Made by a program: the position numbers and the translations under genes. Source: Verrucomicrobia bacterium UBA1211 (lineage in GTDB: Bacteria; Verrucomicrobiota; Kiritimatiellia; RFP12; UBA1067). From it: a stretch of DNA of 13,534 bases. Positions 8,901 through 13,534 of this stretch are shown in pieces. The stretch is from assembly GCA_002309585.1 (NCBI GenBank), contig DBXN01000033.1, positions 1 to 13,534 of the forward strand. The letters are read 5' to 3'. The notes below the pieces were generated by a model. The model saw only the letters and a program-made list of their open reading frames with translations, searched no databases and was not told where the DNA came from. Each line of letters begins with the position of its first letter. Position 1 is the first letter of the stretch.

Positions 8901-9216
8901 GGGAGAGAGCGCCTATACCTGTCTGATGACCGCCACGAACCATCCGCACACGGTCCGGCTCCATTGGGCGGAGCACTCCCGCGAGAAGGGGCCCGGCAAG
9001 TGCCGCTTTAACGTGAAGGCGAACGGGAAGGTGATCCTGAACGATTTCGACGCCGCCGGTGCGGCGGGCGGCATCTGGAAGGGCGTTGTGGTGGAGCTCA
9101 AGCACATCCCGAGCGACGCCGAGGGGAAGATCGTGCTGGAGTTTGTGAACGGGAAGCGGCTCGCGAATGAACAGCGCGACGCGCGGATCAACGGTATCGA
9201 GGTCATTCCCGAATGA
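5968..9216 (+). CDS. Secreted GH2-family glycosidase with C-terminal malectin module
   Basis: Numbering is from ATG 5968. A signal peptide ends near ARA/AAD (residue 22). A GH2 jelly-roll sugar-binding domain (about 27-245) has GINYAAEIWVNG and a GWDW (221-224)...GIWR (234-237) pattern found in beta-mannosidase and exo-beta-glucosaminidase type GH2 enzymes. An Ig-like domain follows (about 250-360), then a TIM barrel (about 370-640) opening with LRGGNWGLDEALKR. The predicted acid/base is E485 in CSRNEG and the nucleophile is E551 in KTEIGG. Chitosan-type CsxA enzymes carry Asp at the acid/base position; the Asn-Glu pair here is the ordinary GH2 form. Further Ig-like segments (about 690-900) lead to a malectin-like module (about 925-1082: RINCGGY, TVRLHWAEHS, DARINGIEV). 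It probably trims non-reducing-end sugars from a glycan in the periplasm or outside the cell. Substrate (mannose, glucosamine or other) cannot be fixed from sequence. At about 1082 residues it is longer than a typical beta-mannosidase because of the malectin tail. Confidence 0.88.
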   Translation: MKRMAVGIAVLTVCFGCLRARAAADGIELDNWKLQDATVVYRQAVKEGWFRENSAKQPEEGRVLSRNGFDDSSWYRATVPGTILTTLVNNKVYPEPLYDENNRPEKIPEDLCRKDWWYRTQVKVPEAFKDRVIWLTFEGINYAAEIWVNGRIAGRMMGAFKRGRFDLARCDVKAGQEMTVAVRISPQPTVGVPSEHVMGSTGGPCGGVARLDGPTFGCSVGWDWLSGIRDRNSGIWRKVTLSATGRAVVGDPAVVTDLPNLPRLDTATVRIDVPVRNVTEKPISGTLALAFDQVRLERRVTLAPWWSGTVSFTPAEEPQLTVANPRVWWPNGLGEPHLYRLDVTFTADGAVSDRCSVPFGIRTFSYFEPGNPNLALRVNGIRVFLRGGNWGLDEALKRADRTRIDHQVRMHREANLNFIRDWGGQSMSGDLADACDRHGILLWEEFWQFNSADPVNTDLYLANVRDAVLRLRNHPSIVLWCSRNEGTPPKYLDDAVRQILQETDPTRHYQPNSGDGYGFNSGGPYDWTPPTRLSRFYEDPNWNRRESFKTEIGGFSVPTIESLMAMFPASEWEGITDSWAEHNFCAAGGRKYPRFMTTRYGEPKNFPDFVRKAQLMNYEMHRAIYEGRIGRMFAPMQGVLLWMTIPAQPSLIWQMIPYDLDPHATYFGIRKACEPRHVFFNESADGGIVQVANHDPAPFAGSAQATFYNLDGSVAGGATWPVAVGGVSVATLGTVKWPENLSKVHFFELELVDAQRKRVSDNFYWHNRACNPAKADDLRDDNRLVGYDDLKDLNRLPQVTLEVASVETGQADGGQRTVTVELANNSGDMALMTHLQLRGKKSGKRILPATYSDNYFSIPPKKRRRVRIACAAADLKDDEPVVYLDGWNVTVAKGDRVMPNETASVSAPMWAHQKGFTFLPRPQEPQSVVRINCGGYTRGNFAQDPGFLEGWCGFQTEDMDLSETKMAGPPDIYRTVRWGESAYTCLMTATNHPHTVRLHWAEHSREKGPGKCRFNVKANGKVILNDFDAAGAAGGIWKGVVVELKHIPSDAEGKIVLEFVNGKRLANEQRDARINGIEVIPE

Positions 9217-9221
9217 GGAGG
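9215..9221 (+). promoter_or_regulatory. Strong Shine-Dalgarno sequence of the esterase gene
   Basis: GAGGAGG overlaps the GH2 stop codon (TGA 9214-9216) and lies 6 bases before ATG 9228. An in-frame ATG at 9213 overlaps the stop as ATGA but lies before this site, so 9228 is the likely start. The overlap suggests translational coupling of the two genes. Confidence 0.65.
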
Positions 9222-9227
9222 TGGACG

Positions 9228-10721
9228 ATGAACAGACATGGCGTTTTCGCTCTGGCGGCATCCGTGACGGTGGCCGGTTCCGTTCTTCCCCTTTCCGCAA
9301 CGGTCCGGACCGCCGCAATCTTCACCGACCGGGTGGTCCTTCAGGCGGATCAGCCGGTGCCGGTCTGGGGCGTGGCGGCGCCCGGCGAGGAGGTCCGGGT
9401 CACGTTTTCGGGGAAGGTTAGCCGGACGCGGGCCGATCAGGAGGGGAAGTGGCGCGTGGATCTGCCGCCCAGCGGCTATGTGCGGCAGGGAACCACGCTC
9501 ACCGTCGAAGGCGAGAACCGGCTGGAGTTCAAGGATGTCCTGGTCGGCGAGGTCTGGCTGGGAACGGGACAGTCCAACATGGATTATCCGCTGGACCTCT
9601 GCGAGGAGGGGAAGACCATCGCCAAGGGCGGCGTCATCCCCGAGACGGTCCGCTACTTCCACGTCCCGAAGGACGGGGATCCCACCCCGCGTTCCATGTT
9701 CGATCTGCCGGAGCGGTGCCGGTGGCTCACCTACACGCCGGAGAACCGCAAGGCGTCGGAAAAGATGTCGATGCTGATGACCTTCTTCGGCAAACGGCTG
9801 CATGAGGAGCTGGATGTGCCGATCGGGGTGCTGGGCGTCGCGGCGGGCGGGGCCAACCTGGAGACCTGGATGAGCCGGGAGACGATCGCGGCGGCGGGAA
9901 CGGAGAAGGAGGCGGTGGAGCTGATGCGGCGTTGCGAGGAGTGGCGGCGCAATGACATCACGCGGTGGGAGAACCGTCCGGAGAAGGAACGGAACCGGCC
10001 CTTCCCGCGCATCAATTTCGAGAGCCGTCCCTCGCAGGCCTGGAACGCGATGATGTGCCCGATCCTCCCATACCGCGTGCGCGGGATCCTGTGGTACCAG
10101 GGCGAGATGAATACGGGGTGGCAGCTCTACCTGAAACAGTTCCCGTTCTTTGCGGCGCGCTTGCGCTCCGCCTTCGAGAATCCGGATTTGCCGCTGATGA
10201 TCGTCCAACTGCCGGACTATAAGGAACAGCACTGGATCCGCATCCGCGATGTGCAGCGGATCCTCTCCGGGACGATCCCGCATACGGGGCTGGCGGTGAC
10301 GATTGACGGGCACGAGATGGAGCTCCACCCGAGGGACAAGCGGAAGGTGGTTGACCGGCTGGTACGGCTCGCCCTGACCGATTGCTATGGCCGGAACATC
10401 ATTTCCCGGTCGCCGACGCCGGTGCGGGTCCGGTTGGAGGGACGCGATCTCTTTGTGACGTTCCGGGATGTGGGGGAAGCGCTCAAACTGACGGATGGCC
10501 AATCCCCGCGCACCTTCGAGGTGGTCGCGGCGGACGGCAAAAGCCACCCGGTGGCGGCGGCGATCCAATCCGCCGATACCGTCCGGCTGACCCTCCCGGA
10601 GGGAGTCACCGAGCCGCAGGCGGTCCGGTACGCCTGGGCGCCGGATCCCGATGTCAATCTCGTCAACAGCGGCGACCTTCCCGCTTCACCGTTTGAGATG
10701 AAGGTGGAAGGCCACCGTTGA
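9228..10721 (+). CDS. Secreted sialate-O-acetylesterase-like (SASA family) esterase
   Basis: Numbering is from ATG 9228, 497 residues, the usual size for bacterial members. Residues 1-24 are a signal peptide (MNRHG, hydrophobic core, cut near PLSA/TV). The N-terminal beta-sandwich carries the family-typical VLQADQPVPVWG and APGEEV. The SGNH-type hydrolase domain has GTGQSNM with nucleophile S116, GVAAGGANLETW (block with conserved Gly and Trp), GILWYQGEMN (E293), and ID..E.ELHPRDK with catalytic His H367 and a likely Asp partner at D360. These enzymes hydrolyse O-acetyl esters on sugars. Although named for sialic acid, relatives in polysaccharide-degradation loci deacetylate other glycans. 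It sits 11 bases after the GH2 gene on the same strand, so the pair likely deacetylates and then cleaves the same acetylated glycan. No sialidase or sialic-acid gene is nearby, which weakens a sialic-acid role. Confidence 0.9.
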   Translation: MNRHGVFALAASVTVAGSVLPLSATVRTAAIFTDRVVLQADQPVPVWGVAAPGEEVRVTFSGKVSRTRADQEGKWRVDLPPSGYVRQGTTLTVEGENRLEFKDVLVGEVWLGTGQSNMDYPLDLCEEGKTIAKGGVIPETVRYFHVPKDGDPTPRSMFDLPERCRWLTYTPENRKASEKMSMLMTFFGKRLHEELDVPIGVLGVAAGGANLETWMSRETIAAAGTEKEAVELMRRCEEWRRNDITRWENRPEKERNRPFPRINFESRPSQAWNAMMCPILPYRVRGILWYQGEMNTGWQLYLKQFPFFAARLRSAFENPDLPLMIVQLPDYKEQHWIRIRDVQRILSGTIPHTGLAVTIDGHEMELHPRDKRKVVDRLVRLALTDCYGRNIISRSPTPVRVRLEGRDLFVTFRDVGEALKLTDGQSPRTFEVVAADGKSHPVAAAIQSADTVRLTLPEGVTEPQAVRYAWAPDPDVNLVNSGDLPASPFEMKVEGHR

Positions 10722-10739
10722 TCGTCGGCCTGTGTGGCG

Positions 10740-10760
10740 CGCCGGGCGGCGGGCCCGGCG
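10740..10760. terminator. GC-only hairpin between convergent genes
   Basis: CGCCGGG (10740-10746) and CCCGGCG (10754-10760) make a perfect 7-bp all-GC stem with a 7-base loop. It starts 18 bases after the esterase stop codon. No T-tract follows. Likely part of a transcription-stop region for the GH2/esterase operon. Confidence 0.4.
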
Positions 10761-10766
10761 GTAAGA

Positions 10767-10786
10767 GGGGAACGCTCCTGTTCCCC
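10767..10786. terminator. Second hairpin between convergent genes, probable terminator of the - strand gene
   Basis: GGGGAAC (10767-10773) and GTTCCCC (10780-10786) form a perfect 7-bp stem with a 6-base loop. It lies 9 bases beyond the stop of the - strand gene. Read on the - strand the stem is followed by TCTTACC, a weak pyrimidine tail; on the + strand there is none. Together with the preceding hairpin it probably acts as a two-way stop. Confidence 0.45.
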
Positions 10787-10795
10787 GTCTCCCGG

Positions 10796-13534
10796 CTATC
10801 GGATGAGAACCACGCTGCCTTTCGCGCAGACGTATAACCCGTCTTCGAAGCGCTTCAGGGTGTAGAATCCCTCGGCATACGGATCGAGGACGAAGGTGAG
10901 GGTGTTCAGGTTGGACGGGGGCGTCGTCCAGGAGACGACCTTCTCCATTCCCCTGAACCGGCGTCCCGCGAGGGTCAGGGTGATCGTCGCGTTGTCTTCG
11001 AAGGCGGCCGTGATTCCGTTTTCGAACCGGATCGGCCACGCGTCGGTCCTCTCCCGGAGGTCGATCGCGCTGCCGTCCATGAGGGTCACGTTGAAGCAGT
11101 AGGGGGAGAGGGGCGTGAAGGTACCGTAGACGGAGGCGGTCTTGCCGGCGTCCGAGATGACCGATGAAGACGTGCTCCGGATGGTGAGGTTGTTCAGGAA
11201 GGAGTCGCCGTGGAGGCGGAGGATGGTGGAGATGTCGAGATTTCCGCCTTCCAGCCCATCGATTCCCCGGTCGTGAAACCATCCCTCGCCGGTGGTCTTG
11301 ATGGTGCCGTTTTTGAGGATCAGCCGGCCGGGGCTGCTGGCGGTGTACATGTCGGGATCGCGCCCCGCGAAATGGACCGTCAGCGTGTTCCCGCCGAGAT
11401 CCCAGACCGCCCCCGCCTCGATGTCCCAGTTGTTCTCCATGGTCGTGTCGTCGAAGAGCAGGGTCGAGTTGTCGGTGAGGGTGATGTTCCCCAGTTTTCC
11501 GTTCAGGTCCTTGACGTTGGCGCAGTGGGTGTTGGCGAGGGTTCCGCCGTGCAGGATGAGCTGGTAGTGGTACATGCCGGTACGTCCCCAGAGGTCGTAG
11601 ACGGCGCCGTCGGCGACCTCGATGGTCGACCCGAACGCACCGCCGGTCTGGGAATCAAGGGATTGCCCGCACTTGTACGTCCCTTCCGCGACGAAGGTTC
11701 CGCCGGAATAGGACTGGTCCCTGATCCAACCCTCGTAGACCCCCAGTCCGTCCTTGACCAGTTTCAGGTTGCCGGTGAAGGCGATCTTGTGGTTGGCGAA
11801 GGTCGTCCCCTCCGGGATATCCAGATGCAGCTCGCCGGGCTGGTCGCGGTCGGTGGTGGAATCGGTGATCGCCGCGAGGTTTGTCGAAACGCCGTCCACC
11901 TCGGTGAGGGCGAGCGTGTGGCCCAGCAGGTCGATCGTCGTGTCATCGCGGAGAACGATCGCCCCGAGCCCTCTCCAGTCGCAATCATCCCCGAGCCGGG
12001 GCGAGCCGGAGATGAGCAGTTTGGCGTAGGTGAAACCCATCCCCGGCGGCACGTTCAGGGTTGTCGTGCCGGAGACGTACACCTTTGTCCTGTCGTCGGG
12101 GATCGCCCCGGGGGCTGGCGTCCCGTCCGCGAGGGTGACGATCCAGTTGGCCGGATCGAGCGGGTTTGTCCGGTCGCCCGCCCCGGTCCAGACGGCGGTC
12201 GGGCTGGACCCGTCCGAGATGACGATTGAGATGTCGCCGATCTCGTTCGCCTGGGTTTTGACGGTGTAGATGGAGGTGTCGATGTCGGTCGTGATGGCGA
12301 CCTGGTCCAGCGTGAGCCGCGAGGCGTCAAGAACCGGGAAGGATCCCTCGGGGTCGGCGCCGTTGAAGAGGACCCGGATCCTGAACAGGTCGGTCCCGTC
12401 CGCAAAGGAGACCGCCCCGGAGATCGTTGTCGCCGCGGAGATCGAGACCGTCCCGCCCTCCGGCTGGTCGATCACCATCGGTCCGATCACCTCGCCGAGG
12501 AAGGCCGATCCGTCCGGCAGCCGGAAGGTTCCGCCGTCGAAGACGACGGAGCCGAGATGCGTGGTTGTCCCGTCGGCGGGCGACAGTTCCAGGGTTCCCC
12601 GCGTTCCGACATCCAGCGCCATGTTCGCGATCGAGAGGCCCGCCGCCAGTTTGAGGGTTCCGCCCTGAACCGTTCCGGTCTGGACGGAGTTGAGGTTGCT
12701 TTCGAGGATCACCGTTCCGGGGTTGACCTTGTCGATGGCCAGGATCGTGTCGGTGTAGGTCGGATGGAGGGTGAAGGTGTGCTCCGTCACGCCGTCATCC
12801 GGATCCAGCGTATCGAGAATCAGCCGCGGGGTTTCGGTGTAGGTGGTTTGGCCGTAGAGGTAATAGGGCTGGCCCATCTCGTCCAAAACCGGCATCGTCC
12901 AGTCATAGAGCGAGGCGATCCGCACCGATCCGCCCACGATGTGGAACCGGTCCTGTGATTTCGTACGGTTGATGCGCCACGGCCGTCCCGACGTGAAGAC
13001 GATGTTGGAGATGCCGAGGCGGGTGTAGGAGTTCATGAAGGAACCCAGATAGGTCGTGCGCAGCGTGCCGCTCCCCAGGATCCAGGGATCCTTGTTCTCG
13101 GTCTCGTTGATCCCGTTGATGTCCATCTGCCCGTTGATGGTGAGGTACGAGTCGATGAACTTGTAATCCTCCGAGAGGGTCACGGAAACCCCTTCCCCGA
13201 TCAGCACGCGGAGGTTGTTGTAGTCGCGCATCGAACGGGCGCGGAAGGCCGTCGCCGAGGCGGTCTCGGCGATGAAGTTGGTGACGGAGGTGGCGTTGAG
13301 CGTCACGGCGGCGGAGGAGAAGTCATTCTCGCCGGCGAGCAGGAGGTTGCCGTCGCCGCTCCGGAACTGGATGCCCGCGCCCGTGTAGGTGACCGCGTGG
13401 AGGGCGAGGGGCCCCGAGCCGGAACTGATGATCCATCCCGCCTCCGAGGTGACCGGTCCGCCCTTCACCGGCCCGGCGATCGTCAGTTTGCCGCTTCCCG
13501 ATTTGGTGAAGGAGGTGGCGTTGGGCACGGCCAG
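10796..13534 (-). CDS. PATR-repeat beta-helix surface protein, partial (N-terminus outside window)
   Basis: The frame is open to the window edge and continues beyond it; the GTG at 13528-13526 is not a credible start. About 912 C-terminal residues are visible (numbered from the Val at 13528). They are rich in Gly, Thr, Ser, Asn and Asp in short beta-strand patterns typical of right-handed beta-helices. Units resembling the passenger-associated transport repeat occur near 8-18 (KSGSGKLTI), 269-297 (NPGTVIL...GGTLKLAAG) and 587-620 (LKLVKDGLGVYEG...SGGTFVAEG). A module beginning AVWTGAGD..NPLDPANW at about 445 recurs in PVC surface proteins. Despite the autotransporter-like passenger, the C-terminus (GLYVCAKGSVVLIR) has no beta-barrel and no obvious PEP-CTERM or LPXTG-type anchor. 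Role is probably adhesion, surface display or carbohydrate contact. It converges on the esterase gene 74 bases away and belongs to a separate transcript. Confidence 0.75.
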   Translation of the reverse strand: MAVPNATSFTKSGSGKLTIAGPVKGGPVTSEAGWIISSGSGPLALHAVTYTGAGIQFRSGDGNLLLAGENDFSSAAVTLNATSVTNFIAETASATAFRARSMRDYNNLRVLIGEGVSVTLSEDYKFIDSYLTINGQMDINGINETENKDPWILGSGTLRTTYLGSFMNSYTRLGISNIVFTSGRPWRINRTKSQDRFHIVGGSVRIASLYDWTMPVLDEMGQPYYLYGQTTYTETPRLILDTLDPDDGVTEHTFTLHPTYTDTILAIDKVNPGTVILESNLNSVQTGTVQGGTLKLAAGLSIANMALDVGTRGTLELSPADGTTTHLGSVVFDGGTFRLPDGSAFLGEVIGPMVIDQPEGGTVSISAATTISGAVSFADGTDLFRIRVLFNGADPEGSFPVLDASRLTLDQVAITTDIDTSIYTVKTQANEIGDISIVISDGSSPTAVWTGAGDRTNPLDPANWIVTLADGTPAPGAIPDDRTKVYVSGTTTLNVPPGMGFTYAKLLISGSPRLGDDCDWRGLGAIVLRDDTTIDLLGHTLALTEVDGVSTNLAAITDSTTDRDQPGELHLDIPEGTTFANHKIAFTGNLKLVKDGLGVYEGWIRDQSYSGGTFVAEGTYKCGQSLDSQTGGAFGSTIEVADGAVYDLWGRTGMYHYQLILHGGTLANTHCANVKDLNGKLGNITLTDNSTLLFDDTTMENNWDIEAGAVWDLGGNTLTVHFAGRDPDMYTASSPGRLILKNGTIKTTGEGWFHDRGIDGLEGGNLDISTILRLHGDSFLNNLTIRSTSSSVISDAGKTASVYGTFTPLSPYCFNVTLMDGSAIDLRERTDAWPIRFENGITAAFEDNATITLTLAGRRFRGMEKVVSWTTPPSNLNTLTFVLDPYAEGFYTLKRFEDGLYVCAKGSVVLIR

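Noticed and set aside
5923..9318. A 1131-codon open frame on the - strand covering the whole GH2 gene
   Set aside because: Its composition is dominated by Arg, Pro, His and Gly with no recognisable domain, as expected from the antisense of a GC-rich gene with strong codon bias. The + strand frame has clear GH2 motifs and catalytic residues.
8913..10568. A 551-codon open frame on the - strand opposite the GH2/esterase junction
   Set aside because: It crosses two well-supported + strand genes and has no recognisable motif; a codon-bias shadow.
11210..12229. A 339-codon + strand open frame inside the beta-helix gene
   Set aside because: Gly/Val/Asp/Arg-rich translation without motifs. The - strand frame shows coherent beta-helix repeats and spans the whole region.

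Overview
The window is a GC-rich stretch of bacterial chromosome carrying five long protein-coding genes. Four are on the + strand and complete. One is on the - strand and runs off the right edge. No RNA genes, insertion sequences, CRISPR arrays or phage genes were seen. All five products look exported: the four complete ones begin with signal peptides, and the fifth is a beta-helix type surface protein. The combination points to a PVC-superphylum polysaccharide degrader, most likely Kiritimatiellota, Lentisphaerota or Verrucomicrobiota. The clues are a CotH protein with lamin-tail, chitobiase-like and InlB-like modules, a GH2 enzyme with a malectin module, an SASA-type acetylesterase, and a PATR-like repeat protein without a barrel. 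This placement is inference from gene style, not from a marker gene.

Layout: (1) 1-168, a leader region with a 7-bp palindrome overlapping a weak sigma70-like promoter. (2) 169-3654, a large secreted CotH-kinase-like multidomain protein whose lamin-tail domain appears to be split by an inserted jelly-roll module. (3) 3655-3865, a gap with one imperfect hairpin. (4) 3866-5800, an exported two-domain protein: a UGSC-family redox domain with CGLC in place of the selenocysteine-type motif, joined to a second conserved domain with a WTDGLPIVPPT motif. (5) 5801-5967, a gap with a terminator-like hairpin and a perfect TGAAACGTTTCA palindrome resembling a LacI-family operator. (6) 5968-9216 and 9228-10721, a two-gene operon of a GH2 glycosidase (beta-mannosidase/exo-glucosaminidase type, with a C-terminal malectin module) and a sialate-O-acetylesterase-like esterase. 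(7) 10722-10795, a convergent gap with two tandem hairpins. (8) 10796-13534, the C-terminal 912 residues of a PATR-repeat beta-helix protein.

Working model: the GH2/esterase pair is a small glycan-processing operon. The esterase would remove acetyl groups and the GH2 enzyme would release terminal sugars, probably under a sugar-responsive LacI-type repressor. The CotH protein and the beta-helix protein would act at the cell surface. The UGSC-fusion protein is the least understood gene here and, with the split-domain CotH protein, the best candidate for new biology. Each of the four + strand genes has an in-frame start codon a few bases upstream of the one that fits its Shine-Dalgarno sequence; the downstream starts are used here.
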